Origin: Propionibacteriaceae bacterium UBA6122
Lineage (GTDB): Bacteria > Actinomycetota > Actinomycetes > Propionibacteriales > Propionibacteriaceae
Direction: 5' to 3'
Length of the DNA stretch: 53,497 nt
NCBI GenBank assembly: GCA_002428365.1
Contig: DIVW01000038.1
Span: 1-53,497 of the forward strand
The translations under genes and the position numbers were made by a program. Under the pieces are notes generated by a model. The model was given only the letters and a program-made list of their open reading frames with translations. It did no database searches and was not told where the DNA came from. Below are positions 15,526-24,006 of this stretch, piece by piece. Within the stretch, counting starts at the first letter, position 1. Each line of letters starts with the position of its first letter.

Positions 15526-16419
15526 ATGAACTCCGTCGTTGTTCCCGCCGTGATCTCGGTATTCCTGGGCACTGGCCTGCTGGCCTGGTTGCTTTTTGTC
15601 GGCGCGCCCGCTGGCCGCCGCAAGGTGCTGGCCAACCTCAACCGCGACCTTGAAGCCGCACCCGATCTGCATGCTGCCGGTGAGCAAGCCACCAGTGAAC
15701 TAGCTGATGTGCTCCGTCGGCGAACGCCGCCAATGATGATGAAATCCATCAGCAAGCTGTGGGCTTCGGCCGGGCGTCCGGAGGCTTGGCCGATCGACCG
15801 AATCCTGACCATGAAGTTACTCGGCGGCCTGGCTGGCTTCATCGTCATGTTGGGCTTCATTCTCATGCTGCGCGACCTGCGCGGCTTCCTGATGGGCGCA
15901 GCGCTGACGGCAGCCTTGTTCTTCCTGCCTGAGATTCTGCTCTACAACACCGGAATCAAGCGCAAGCAGGCGATCAACCTGCAGCTGCCCGACACTCTGG
16001 ATCAGATGAGCATTGCGGTAAACGCGGGACTTGGATTCGACGCGGCAATGCAGCGGGTAGCCAAGAACGGCCGCGGTGAACTGGCCTCCGAACTGGTTCG
16101 CACGCTGCAAGACATCCAGGTGGGCATGACCCGACGCGACGCCTACTTCGACCTGGCCGAACGCACCGGGGTGCCCAAGCTGGAGCGATTCGTGCGAGCC
16201 GTCGTGCAGGGTGAGACCTACGGCATCGCCCTGGCCGACGTCCTGCAGTCCCAGGCCGAGGAACTGCGGATGGAGCGCCGCCAGGACGCGGAGCGGCGGG
16301 CCATGCAGATCCCGGTGAAGGTGATCTTCCCAGTTATTCTGTTCATCATGCCGGCCCTCTTCATCGTCGTGATCGGTCCTGGCGTAATCCAGATCATGAA
16401 GTCGATCCCCGGGTTCTAG
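15526..16419 (+). CDS. tadC: Inner-membrane platform protein TadC
   Basis: 297 residues of the GspF/TadC family: an N-terminal membrane helix, a helix pair at about 95-135 (LLGGLAGFIVMLGFILML), the T2SSF domain (LPDTLDQMSIAVNAGLGFDAAMQRV), and a C-terminal helix near VIFPVILFIMPALFIVVIG. It is the second platform subunit. The ATG at 15526 is preceded by GGGG and lies 8 bases after tadB; a longer frame from 15484 would overlap tadB heavily. Confidence 0.88.
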   Translation: MNSVVVPAVISVFLGTGLLAWLLFVGAPAGRRKVLANLNRDLEAAPDLHAAGEQATSELADVLRRRTPPMMMKSISKLWASAGRPEAWPIDRILTMKLLGGLAGFIVMLGFILMLRDLRGFLMGAALTAALFFLPEILLYNTGIKRKQAINLQLPDTLDQMSIAVNAGLGFDAAMQRVAKNGRGELASELVRTLQDIQVGMTRRDAYFDLAERTGVPKLERFVRAVVQGETYGIALADVLQSQAEELRMERRQDAERRAMQIPVKVIFPVILFIMPALFIVVIGPGVIQIMKSIPGF

Positions 16420-16424
16420 GGAAC

Positions 16425-17069
16425 GTGAATCTGCTGGCGGTGGCGGTCGCTGCCCTTATTGCTGGGGCCGCTGCAGCGGCCCTCAACTCGTTCATGCAGG
16501 CCCAATTCGAGACCGAAACCCGGATAGCCAAAACCTGGCTCCAGGTGCCGATCGCCGTCGTCCTGGGCGCCTTCGCCGGGATGGCTCCGAGCCTGATCGA
16601 GCAGGTCACCTTTACCGTGCTGGCTGTTGCCGCGGCCTTGCTGACCGTGATCGACCTGGGCGACTACCGCCTGCCGGACGTGATCGTGCTGCCGCTCTAT
16701 CCGCTGCTGGCCGCCGGGTTGACCATCGCCGCCTGGACGCAGGACCGCTGGGGATCGCTGGGCCGCGCCGGGATCGTCGCAGTGGCGATGTTCGTGTTGT
16801 ATTTCGTGATGGCCATCTTCGCCCCCGACCTCGGCTTCGGCGATGTGAAGCTGGCTGGCGTTGTGGGCGGCTTCCTTGGCTGGTTCGGCCTGTCCCAATC
16901 CCTGGCCGGTTTCCTGCTGGCCTGGGTGCTGATGGCGGTAGTCGGAATCGTGATGATCCTGACCCGGCTGATCAAAGCCAAAGGCTCGTTGCCATTCGGG
17001 CCCTACCTGGTACTCGGTGCCGTCGCCGCAGTGTTCCTCGGCCCGACGATGTTCCCCGCCTTCGCCTGA
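16425..17069 (+). CDS. tadV: Prepilin peptidase (TadV/CpaA-type, A24 family)
   Basis: 214 residues, seven or so membrane helices. The two catalytic aspartates are Asp77 (VIDLGDYRLPD) and Asp140 in the GFGD motif (LGFGDVKLAG). The N-terminal zinc/methylase domain of large PilD-type enzymes is absent, as in other Tad peptidases. It should cut the leaders of Flp (10669) and TadE (9449). The start is GTG, 5 bases after the tadC stop. It is the last gene of the rightward tad operon and converges on the stress-protein gene 10 bases away. Confidence 0.88.
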   Translation: MNLLAVAVAALIAGAAAAALNSFMQAQFETETRIAKTWLQVPIAVVLGAFAGMAPSLIEQVTFTVLAVAAALLTVIDLGDYRLPDVIVLPLYPLLAAGLTIAAWTQDRWGSLGRAGIVAVAMFVLYFVMAIFAPDLGFGDVKLAGVVGGFLGWFGLSQSLAGFLLAWVLMAVVGIVMILTRLIKAKGSLPFGPYLVLGAVAAVFLGPTMFPAFA

Positions 17070-17079
17070 GGGCAGCGAT

Positions 17080-17520
17080 TCAGCGTTTCCGAACCACCAA
17101 AACGTCGCATTGGGCGTGCTCGACCACCTCGTGGGAGACCGAACCGAGCACCAACTCGGGCAACCCGCTCAAGCCGCGATTGCCGATCACCACCAACTGC
17201 GCCTCGGCGGAGGCTTGGACCAGTTCACGTCCGGCCGGACCGTGGGGCGCTTCGAGGCTGACTTCAACCTGGCTGAACTCGGCTAACACCGGGGCAACCT
17301 GCGCACTCAGCTTCTCCAAGACTGCGGCGGCAAAGTCCTCAACCGGCGGTACGTAACCCGGTTCCCAGGTCTTAGGACGAGGAGCGTTGTTGAAGGTCCA
17401 GGCGCGCAGCACCCGAGCCTTGACTCCGTACTTGGCGGCCAAATCCAGCCCTCGGCGTAGCGCTGCCTTGGCCGTGGCGGAGTCGTCAAAACCGATGATG
17501 ATCGCCGCAGGTTGGTCCAT
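17080..17520 (-). CDS. Universal stress protein (UspA family)
   Basis: 146 residues, a single Usp domain. The start reads AIIIGFDDSATAKAALRRG, and the nucleotide-binding loop VVIGNRGLSGLPELVLGSVS fits the ATP-binding G-x2-G-x9-GS pattern. The C-terminus CDVLVVRKR is typical. Such proteins bind ATP and help survival under starvation or low oxygen; the partner is unknown. It converges on the end of the tad operon. The start is ATG at 17520. Confidence 0.88.
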   Translation of the reverse strand: MDQPAAIIIGFDDSATAKAALRRGLDLAAKYGVKARVLRAWTFNNAPRPKTWEPGYVPPVEDFAAAVLEKLSAQVAPVLAEFSQVEVSLEAPHGPAGRELVQASAEAQLVVIGNRGLSGLPELVLGSVSHEVVEHAQCDVLVVRKR

Positions 17521-17549
17521 GCCCAGATTCTACTCACCCCCAGTTCCTG

Positions 17550-17592
17550 AAGCCTGCCTGTCCTGAGCTTGTCGAAGCGTCAAAGGGTCGGG
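17550..17592. repeat. Dispersed intergenic repeat
   Basis: CCTGAGCTTGTCGAAGCGTC (about 17562-17581) after a degenerate copy (CAGTTCCTGAAGCCTG). It sits between the divergent stress-protein and ornithine aminotransferase genes. Confidence 0.7.
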
Positions 17593-17650
17593 GGACGGCT
17601 TCCTCCTGACCTGCTCAGCACCGGTACCATCAGGGAGTCGGAAGGACTCC

Positions 17651-18910
17651 ATGGTGGTAGATCGAGGGCAAAGCCCAGCACAGCAGCGGGCGATCGAACA
17701 GATCGAAACCTACGGCTCACACAACTACCATCCGCTGCCGGTGGTGATCGCCAGCGGGTCCGGAGCCTGGCTCACTGACATCGACGGCAATCGGTATCTC
17801 GACTTCCTGTCGGCCTATTCGGCGGTGAACTTCGGTCACTCCAACCCCGAACTGGTCAAGGTGGCCACCGACCAGCTGACCCAGCTCGCCATCACCTCCC
17901 GGGCGGTCTACTCAAATACCTATGGGCCCTTCATCGAGGCCTTGGCCAAGCTGTGCGGCAAGCAGATGGTGCTGCCGATGAACACCGGCGTCGAAGCGGT
18001 CGAGTCCGCCCTGAAGCTCGCCCGCAAGTGGGGTTACGAGGTCAAGGGAGTGCCCGAGGGTCTGGCCAACATCATCGTGATGGAAGGCAATTTCCACGGC
18101 CGCACCATCAGCGTGATCTCGTTTAGTAACGACGAAGTGGCCACCACCAGCTACGGACCGTTCACTCCAGGTTTCGTCCCGGTGCCCTATGGCGATCTGG
18201 ACGCAGTCGAGGCGGCGATCGACGCCAATACCGTGGCCATCCTGGTCGAGCCGGTGCAGGGCGAGGCTGGCGTGATCGTGCCGCCAGCAGGCTTCCTGGC
18301 CGGCGTGCGGGAACTGGCCACCAAGCACCGGGTGCTGATGATCGCCGACGAGATTCAATCCGGCCTGGGCCGGGCCGGATCCACCTTCTACTGCGAGCAG
18401 GTTGGCGTCGTCCCTGACCTGTACCTGTTGGGCAAGGCCCTCGGCGGCGGCATCGTGCCGGTCTCAGCCGTAGTTGGGGACGCCGAGGTGCTGAGCACCC
18501 TTCGTCCGGGCCAGCACGGGTCTACTTTTGGTGGCAATCCGCTGGCGGCAGCCGTCGGGTTGGCCGTGGTCAAGCTGCTGGAAACCGGCGAGATGCAGGC
18601 CCGTTCGCGCGAACTCGGCGCCTATCTGCACGGCCAATTGGCTGGCCTGGTCGGCCACGGGGTCACCGCTGTGCGCGGGGTTGGGCTGTGGGCCGGGGTC
18701 GACATCGATCCGGCTCTGGGCACCGGCCGCGAGATCTGCGAACGGCTACTCAACAAGGGAATCATCGCCAAAGACACCCACGGCCAGACAGTCCGGCTGG
18801 CTCCGCCATTGGTGATTACCCGCGAAGAGCTCGATCTCGCCCTAGCGGCCCTGGCTGAGGTCTTGGTCGAGGCTTCGACGGGCTCAGCCAACTTGTCGAC
18901 AGCTCCCTGA
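17651..18910 (+). CDS. rocD: Ornithine aminotransferase
   Basis: 419 residues, class III aminotransferase with PLP. The start region RAIEQIETYGSHNYHPLPVV and the segments MNTGVEAVESALKLARKWGY and NFHGRTISVISFS are those of ornithine-oxo-acid transaminase rather than acetylornithine or GABA enzymes. The PLP lysine is Lys262 (LLGKALGGG), with ADEIQSGLGR before it. The enzyme converts ornithine and 2-oxoglutarate to glutamate semialdehyde and glutamate (arginine and ornithine breakdown or proline synthesis). The ATG is preceded by GGAAGG. The last dozen residues (ASTGSANLSTAP) are encoded by the dispersed repeat, an unusual tail. Confidence 0.88.
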   Translation: MVVDRGQSPAQQRAIEQIETYGSHNYHPLPVVIASGSGAWLTDIDGNRYLDFLSAYSAVNFGHSNPELVKVATDQLTQLAITSRAVYSNTYGPFIEALAKLCGKQMVLPMNTGVEAVESALKLARKWGYEVKGVPEGLANIIVMEGNFHGRTISVISFSNDEVATTSYGPFTPGFVPVPYGDLDAVEAAIDANTVAILVEPVQGEAGVIVPPAGFLAGVRELATKHRVLMIADEIQSGLGRAGSTFYCEQVGVVPDLYLLGKALGGGIVPVSAVVGDAEVLSTLRPGQHGSTFGGNPLAAAVGLAVVKLLETGEMQARSRELGAYLHGQLAGLVGHGVTAVRGVGLWAGVDIDPALGTGREICERLLNKGIIAKDTHGQTVRLAPPLVITREELDLALAALAEVLVEASTGSANLSTAP

Positions 18911-18945
18911 GCCTGACTCCAGCTCCCTGAGCCTGTCGAAGGGGG
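18869..18945. repeat. Dispersed intergenic repeat overlapping the rocD 3' end
   Basis: An inverted copy GGCTTCGACGGGCTCAGCC (18871-18889) lies inside rocD and is followed by direct copies AGCTCCCTGAGCCTG (18901) and AGCTCCCTGAGCCTGTCGAAG (from about 18921). Inverted and direct copies can pair into a hairpin that may serve as the rocD/cbiO terminator. Confidence 0.75.
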
Positions 18946-18953
18946 AAGGGGCC

Positions 18954-19685
18954 TCACACGACGCTGAACCCGTAGGGCAACTCCAGGCGATGGGCGGCCA
19001 ACAGCTCGGCGTCGGCCAATAGCTCCCCGGTCGGACCGTCGGCCACGATCACGCCGTCGGAGAGGATCACCGAACGCGGGCACAGTTGCAGCGCGTAGGG
19101 CAGGTCGTGAGTCACCATCAGCACCGTCACGTCCAACGACTCCAATACCTCGGCCAACTCACGCCGTGACGCCGGATCAAGGTTGGACGTCGGCTCGTCC
19201 AACACCAGGATTTCCGGACGCATCGCCAGCACGGTGGCCAAGGCAACCCGGCGGCGCTGACCGAAGGACAGGTGGTGCGGGGCGCGGTCTCTCAGCTCCG
19301 GCAGACCGACCGCCAACAGCGCCTCCTGCACGCGTTGCTCGAGTTCGGCGCCACGCAAACCCAGGTTGGCCGGGCCGAACGCCACGTCCTGGGCCACCGT
19401 CGGTAGGAAGAGCTGGTCGTCGGGGTCTTGGAAGACCAGCCCCACCCGGCGCCTGATCTCGGCCAGGTTCGGCTTGGTCACCGGCAGTCCGGACACCGAC
19501 ACCGAACCTGCCCCCGGGGTCAAGATGCCGTTGAGATGCAGTGCCAGAGTGGTCTTGCCGGCACCATTCGGCCCCAACAGCGCCACCCGCTCGCCGCGCT
19601 GGATGCTCAGATTCGCCCCGAAGAGCGCCTGGCGACCGTCTGGGTAGGCGTAGGCCAGCCCGCGCACTGCCAGTACCGGCGTCAT
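18954..19685 (-). CDS. cbiO: Nickel/cobalt ECF transporter ATP-binding protein CbiO
   Basis: 243 residues. ABC ATPase with Walker A LLGPNGAGKTT (residues 37-47), the Q-loop VFQDPDDQLF typical of ECF-type CbiO/EcfA proteins, the signature LSFGQRRRVALA and Walker B ILVLDEPTSNLD. It powers the transporter made with CbiQ, CbiN-like and CbiM. The start is the ATG at 19685, overlapping the cbiQ stop by 4 bases; a longer frame to 19751 would run deep into cbiQ. It is the last gene of the leftward transporter operon. Confidence 0.88.
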   Translation of the reverse strand: MTPVLAVRGLAYAYPDGRQALFGANLSIQRGERVALLGPNGAGKTTLALHLNGILTPGAGSVSVSGLPVTKPNLAEIRRRVGLVFQDPDDQLFLPTVAQDVAFGPANLGLRGAELEQRVQEALLAVGLPELRDRAPHHLSFGQRRRVALATVLAMRPEILVLDEPTSNLDPASRRELAEVLESLDVTVLMVTHDLPYALQLCPRSVILSDGVIVADGPTGELLADAELLAAHRLELPYGFSVV

Positions 19686-20470
19686 GCCAGCCCCCAGGAC
19701 AGCGAAGTGATCGTCAGCGACGTCGCGACCAGGAGCACAGCCCAGCCCCACTCAACCGGACGCGCCGCCCGGGCCGCGCCGATGGCCTCGGGTAAGGCGC
19801 CGGAGTAGCCGCGGGCCAGCATCGCCAGATGCACCCGCTCGCCGCGCTCAAAGGCGCGGATGAAGCCCGTCCCTACCGCACCGCTCAGCGCCGACCAGGA
19901 GGTGGGGTTACGAGCCTGGAATCCTCTGGACGTGCGCGCTATCGCCATCCGGTGCCACTGCTCGGCGATGACGTCGAGATAGCGGACCATGAAACTCAGG
20001 ATCTCCACCAACACTGATGGCAGCCGCAATCGCTGCATCCCGGCCACGAACTCGGCCCGCTGGGTAGTGGCGGCCAAAATGAGCGCCGCCAGCACCCCCA
20101 GAGTGCTCTTAGCCAGCAGCGTCCCGGCCCCCCAAAGCCCAGCAACTGAAACCGACAACCCCGCCACGGTGATCCGGTCGCCAGTGGCCAAGAAGGGCAT
20201 GGCGAACGCGAAGGCAACGAAGGGCACTTCGATCGCCAACCCGCGCAGCAGCCGTCCGGGGTGTAGCCGGGCCAGCCCGGCCACCACCGCCAACACCAGC
20301 AGCTGGACGACGAAGGGCCACATCGTCAGCGACGGCGTGGCCACCACGGCGCAGACGAACCCGATCAGCGCCACCAGCTTCACCTGAGCTGGCGCCGCCT
20401 GAATCGGGGACGAATGGACGGGTCCAGCAGGTCTTAGACCCGCTTCGAGGTACGTCGGCCCAGCACCCAC
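19682..20470 (-). CDS. cbiQ: Nickel/cobalt ECF transporter membrane subunit CbiQ
   Basis: 262 residues with about five membrane helices. The N-terminal AQVKLVALIGFVCAVVATP and the later RGFQARNPTSW segment, in the coupling-helix region, fit CbiQ/EcfT. It connects CbiM to the ATPase. The GTG at 20470 overlaps the preceding PDGLE gene by 37 bases. No better start is visible nearer the conserved region, so the true start is uncertain. Confidence 0.8.
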   Translation of the reverse strand: MGAGPTYLEAGLRPAGPVHSSPIQAAPAQVKLVALIGFVCAVVATPSLTMWPFVVQLLVLAVVAGLARLHPGRLLRGLAIEVPFVAFAFAMPFLATGDRITVAGLSVSVAGLWGAGTLLAKSTLGVLAALILAATTQRAEFVAGMQRLRLPSVLVEILSFMVRYLDVIAEQWHRMAIARTSRGFQARNPTSWSALSGAVGTGFIRAFERGERVHLAMLARGYSGALPEAIGAARAARPVEWGWAVLLVATSLTITSLSWGLA

Positions 20471-20757
20471 ATCAATCCCATTCCGATGGCCAGCACCAAC
20501 AAGGTGCCGATGACTCCGGCGAGGCCGCCAGAGAGCCGGGCATCTTCAAGGCCGGCAAACTGATAGTCGGCCAGCGGGGAGTAGCCCGCGGCCGCGTGTT
20601 CACCCGCCGCCTCCTCAAAACCGGTCTGCCCGGCAACCCACTCCAGGCCGTCCGGGGAACTGGAGGCGTAGAAGCTGACCACCCCGGCCAGGAAGAGGGC
20701 CACCACCAGACCGACGCCCCAGGCGAACCCGCGGCGCCACCGGCTGGTCTCGCTCAT
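20434..20757 (-). CDS. PDGLE-domain protein (CbiN-like subunit)
   Basis: 107 residues: one N-terminal helix (FAWGVGLVVALFLAGVVSFYA), the motif SPDGLEWVA that names the family, a short extracellular loop, and a second helix (VIGTLLVLAIGMGLMWVLG). In Ni/Co ECF transporters this protein replaces or equals CbiN/NikN and helps metal loading of CbiM. Its start overlaps the cbiM stop by 4 bases and its end overlaps cbiQ. Confidence 0.82.
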   Translation of the reverse strand: MSETSRWRRGFAWGVGLVVALFLAGVVSFYASSSPDGLEWVAGQTGFEEAAGEHAAAGYSPLADYQFAGLEDARLSGGLAGVIGTLLVLAIGMGLMWVLGRRTSKRV

Positions 20758-21443
20758 GCCAGCACCCCTTCTTTGATTTGCAGCGGCTTGGTCACGGTCA
20801 ACCCGCGCGCGCCGTAGACCAGATCAGGACGTACAGCCAACACCGCCGAGATCGCGGCGGCGGTAATCAGCGCCTCCCCGATGCCAATCACCAGATGGAC
20901 GCTGCCCATCGCGATGGCCACGGTTTCGGCTGGCACTGGCACGGTGCCACCGACGGCGAACAGGGCGGCGAAAGTCAGGGCCGCTGCCGGGACGGAGAGC
21001 AGGCCGCCTATTGCGCCCGCTACCGGAATGCTCGCCAACTTCTTCGGCAGCACCTTGGTCGCCAGCCGAAAGACCCCCCAGCCGACCCAGACTCCCACCA
21101 GGGCCATCAGGGTGATGTTGGTGCCCAACGCGGTGATCCCACCGTCGGCGAACAAGAACCCCTGCACGATCAGGACGACAGTTAGGCACAGCGTCGCCGT
21201 CCAGGGTCCGACGAGGATGGCTGCCAACGCCCCGCCCAGCAGGTGTCCGGACGTGCCAGCAGCCACCGGAAAGTTCAGCATCTGGGTAGCGAAAATGAAC
21301 GCGGCGACCAGGCCAGCCAGCGGCGCGGCACGCTCGTTTAGCTCGCGGCGAGCGCCCCGAACAGCTAGCCCCACTCCGACGGCAGCGATCGCGGCGGTGG
21401 CCGCAGAGGTGGGGAGGTTTAGGAACCCGTCAGGGACGTGCAT
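20754..21443 (-). CDS. cbiM: Nickel/cobalt-binding transporter subunit CbiM
   Basis: 229 residues, six or seven helices. It begins MHVPDGFL, in which the N-terminal Met-His group binds the metal ion, and contains the family segment FATQMLNFPVAAGTSGHLLGG. It is the substrate-binding membrane protein for Ni2+ or Co2+. It is the first gene of the four-gene unit cbiM-PDGLE-cbiQ-cbiO (all joined by overlaps). It follows the Fur-family gene by 42 bases, with a Nur-like box just upstream. Nickel is favoured by the box; cobalt cannot be excluded because CbiM and NikM look alike. Confidence 0.88.
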   Translation of the reverse strand: MHVPDGFLNLPTSAATAAIAAVGVGLAVRGARRELNERAAPLAGLVAAFIFATQMLNFPVAAGTSGHLLGGALAAILVGPWTATLCLTVVLIVQGFLFADGGITALGTNITLMALVGVWVGWGVFRLATKVLPKKLASIPVAGAIGGLLSVPAAALTFAALFAVGGTVPVPAETVAIAMGSVHLVIGIGEALITAAAISAVLAVRPDLVYGARGLTVTKPLQIKEGVLA

Positions 21444-21485
21444 TTGCTCTCCTAGCCGACGCCCCCTCAGACGCCCAGGAGGACT

Positions 21486-22013
21486 CTAATGCAAATGTGT
21501 TGCAATATGGGAGGGGTGCTCATGGTTTTCGAGCAACTCAGACCGATCGGCCGTTGCGCAGTCGGCACACAGCCCCGAAAGAGCCACGTGGGTGGCGTCC
21601 AATTCGAAGTCGTGGGCCGCACCCATTCGCCGCGCCACCTCGCTAAGCAGGTCAGTGGGCAGGTCCTGGATTCGGCCACAGCGGCGGCATTGGGCGTGGA
21701 GGTGGGGTCCTTCGCTACCGGTCAGGTGATAGGCGGTAGCGCCGTGACCGAGATGGACGTGCTGCACGACCCCCAGATCGCTCAGCGCAACCAGCGTTCG
21801 GTAGACGCTCGCGCGGTGCACCTGCGGGGCGATGCCGGCCACTGCCGCACCGACTTCGTCCATGGTGAGGTGGCCCGAGGTGCGGGCGAGCGCGGTCAGG
21901 ACGGCCCGCCGTGGCGTGGTCATCCGTTCGCCCTTGGCCCGAAGCAACGAGGCGACCGAGGCGAGCAGCGCCTCAGCGTCGGTGCCGGGCAGCGGCCCCG
22001 AGTTCACATCCAC
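21486..22013 (-). CDS. nur: Fur-family metal regulator, probably Nur
   Basis: 175 residues. A winged-helix domain (GERMTTPRRAVLTALARTSGHLTMDEV ... VYRTLVALSDLGVV) precedes a dimerisation domain with HLGHGATAYHL and GPHLHAQCRRCGRI plus CADC, which are two CxxC pairs for structural zinc. A His-rich tail ends HEHPSHIATHLH. The adjacent cbiMNQO-type genes and a box matching the Streptomyces Nur pattern argue for a nickel (or cobalt) sensor rather than Fur or Zur. The start is GTG; two GTG codons (22013, 22007) are possible. It is likely transcribed separately from, or read through into, cbiM. Confidence 0.78.
   Translation of the reverse strand: MDVNSGPLPGTDAEALLASVASLLRAKGERMTTPRRAVLTALARTSGHLTMDEVGAAVAGIAPQVHRASVYRTLVALSDLGVVQHVHLGHGATAYHLTGSEGPHLHAQCRRCGRIQDLPTDLLSEVARRMGAAHDFELDATHVALSGLCADCATADRSELLENHEHPSHIATHLH
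21489..21505. promoter_or_regulatory. Nur-box-like palindrome upstream of cbiM
   Basis: ATGCAA-ATGTG-TTGCAA differs by one base from the Streptomyces Nur pattern TTGCAA-N5-TTGCAA. It lies in the last codons of the regulator gene, 46 bases before the cbiM start, where it would control the transporter. Confidence 0.65.
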
Positions 22014-22668
22014 AAGATCAGCCTAGCCGCGCGATGATCGGCCAGCGGCAGGGAGCCACCCTCAGCGCTGGCCGATTTAGGGCCGCGCCCGAGGATGACT
22101 CCCCAAAGCCAAGGTGCCGCTGGCGGGCAGCACTCATGGCGGGCGGCGTCCGCGGAGACGGACGCTCGAGGTTGATAACGCCCCCCGGACCTGTTTGGTT
22201 TCAGCCCCCTTAAGATCTGGGTAATTCTCCGTATGGCTGTGACGGGCTCCCATCGTTTGGGATCCGAGCGCTGGGCCGGGAGAGGATCGAGCATCGGCGC
22301 CGATCCGCTGCTGGCGCCACTTCTGGCCTCAAGACCTGCCGGTATCGCGGGCGTCGTCCACACACCGCCCGCCCCACCAACCGACCAGACGGCCAGCGGT
22401 CCGAGGTCGATTTGGATCAGAAATGGCCCAAATTGGGCGCACCGGCGTCGCGGTTTCGGCATCCGCCCTTGAAAACATGAATTCATGTCCTGCCAAACCC
22501 AATTGAGCTGGCGGTAGACGCGCTTTGACGGCGAGGTTTGTTCTGACCTACTCACTAGCGGATACGCCCGCGAGATTGGCCCCTCCCGGCAAGCTCATCC
22601 GGCATGTAAGGTGACGTCCACCGTCGAGCCAGGCGCCGCCGCGCTGGCCAAATAGATAGGGAGCATGG
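22014..22668. other. 655-base region without a convincing gene
   Basis: Between the Fur-family start and citrate synthase. It holds a long hairpin: ATCGGCCAGCG (22037-22047) pairs with CGCTGGCCGAT (22066-22076), with an inner AGGG/CCCT stem, 24 bases upstream of the regulator start. A second hairpin is at 22146-22165 (GCGTCCG/CGGACGC). The promoters of the regulator and of gltA must be here. A 183-residue minus-strand frame is rejected. No riboswitch consensus was recognised, in particular no cobalamin box. Confidence 0.6.
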
Positions 22669-23952
22669 ATGGGCAACGCAACCTTCAGCCGCGATGATGT
22701 GAGCCTTGAACTTCCACACGTAGCCGCAACCCAGGGCAACAACGGCTACGACATCAGCAAGCTGCTGTCCGCTACCGGTGACACCACCATCGACATCGGC
22801 TTCGCCAACACTGCGTCCTGCCGCTCGGCCATCACCTTCATCGATGGCGACGCCGGCATTCTTCGCTACCGGGGCTACCCGATCGAGCAGTTGGCCGACC
22901 ACGCAACCTTCCTTGAGGTTTCCTACCTCGTGCTCTACGGGGAGCTGCCGACCAAGGAGCAGTTGGAGACTTTCTCCTCCAGCATCTCCCGCTTCCACCT
23001 GATCGACGAACGCCTGAAGAGCATGTTCAACTCGATGCCGCGCAAGTCGCATCCGATGCCGGTGCTGTCGGCGGGCCTGAACGCGCTGTCGACCTTCGCC
23101 CAATCGAAGTGGGCCGAAGGCGGCTTCGAGCCGGAGCGGTCCACCCACATCCTGATGGGCGCGGTGCCAACGCTGGCCGCTTACGGCTACAAGAACTCCG
23201 TCGGCGAGCCGTTCCTGTACGCCGATCAGTCGCAGTCCTACATCGAGAACTTCCTGCGGATGTCGTTCGGGCTGCCGACCACGCCGTACCCGTTCGACGA
23301 CGCCGTCACCCGCGCACTGGACGTGCTGCTGATCCTGCACGCCGATCACGAGCAGAACTGCTCGACCTCGACTGTCCGCATGGTCGGTTCGTCGGGCGCC
23401 AACGTCTACGTCTCGGTGGCCGCTGGCGTGAACGCTCTCTCCGGCCCGCTGCACGGCGGTGCAAACCAGGCGGTGCTGGAGATGCTCAAGGCGATCCGTG
23501 ATTCCGGCGAGAATGTCAAGGACTACGTCGCCAAGGTCAAGGACAACAAGGCGTCCACCAAGCTGATGGGCTTCGGGCACCGGATCTACAAGAACTACGA
23601 TCCGCGCGCAGCCATCGTGAAGAAGCACGCCGACGAGATTCTGAAGACGCTGGTCGGCCACGACCCGCTGCTCGACATTGCCGTCGCCCTGGAGGACGCC
23701 GCCTTGAGCGATCCGTACTTCCAAGAGCGCAAGCTGTACCCGAACGTGGACTTCTACACCGGCCTGATCTACCAGGCGATGGGCTTCCCGCAGAACATGT
23801 TCACGGTGCTCTTTGCTCTGGGCCGCCTGCCCGGCTGGATTGCCCACTTCTGGGAGCAGACCAACGATCCGGCCAACAAGATCAACCGGCCGCGTCAGGT
23901 CTACATCGGCGAGGTCGAGCGGACCTACGTCCCGATCGATCAGCGCAGCTGA
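22669..23952 (+). CDS. gltA: Citrate synthase (type II, hexameric class)
   Basis: 427 residues, the usual length of the large actinobacterial and Gram-negative type. Catalytic residues are visible: the His in PLHGGANQAV, the His in MGFGHRIYKNYDPRA and the Asp in PNVDFYTGLIY. It joins acetyl-CoA and oxaloacetate to give citrate, the entry to the TCA cycle. The ATG is preceded by GGGAG. It stands alone, with a strong terminator 14 bases after the stop. A long frame on the opposite strand is a coding shadow. Confidence 0.95.
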   Translation: MGNATFSRDDVSLELPHVAATQGNNGYDISKLLSATGDTTIDIGFANTASCRSAITFIDGDAGILRYRGYPIEQLADHATFLEVSYLVLYGELPTKEQLETFSSSISRFHLIDERLKSMFNSMPRKSHPMPVLSAGLNALSTFAQSKWAEGGFEPERSTHILMGAVPTLAAYGYKNSVGEPFLYADQSQSYIENFLRMSFGLPTTPYPFDDAVTRALDVLLILHADHEQNCSTSTVRMVGSSGANVYVSVAAGVNALSGPLHGGANQAVLEMLKAIRDSGENVKDYVAKVKDNKASTKLMGFGHRIYKNYDPRAAIVKKHADEILKTLVGHDPLLDIAVALEDAALSDPYFQERKLYPNVDFYTGLIYQAMGFPQNMFTVLFALGRLPGWIAHFWEQTNDPANKINRPRQVYIGEVERTYVPIDQRS

Positions 23953-23965
23953 TTTAGCTTCATCG

Positions 23966-24006
23966 AACCGGCCCGGCTGCCCCATCGTGGGCAACCGGGC
24001 CGGTTT
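23966..24006 (+). terminator. gltA terminator
   Basis: AACCGGCCCGG-CTGCCC (23966-23982) pairs with GGGCA-ACCGGGCCGGTT (23989-24005) around a 6-base loop. Only one or two mismatches occur in about 16 pairs, and TTT follows. Confidence 0.8.

Noticed and set aside
22004..22555. 183-residue frame on the minus strand before gltA
   Set aside because: Low-complexity composition, no domain, overlaps the Fur-family start and promoter region, no ribosome site.
22014..22668. Cobalamin or nickel/cobalt riboswitch upstream of the metal transporter
   Set aside because: No B12 box or NiCo-type four-helix pattern was recognised; the Nur-like box explains control better.
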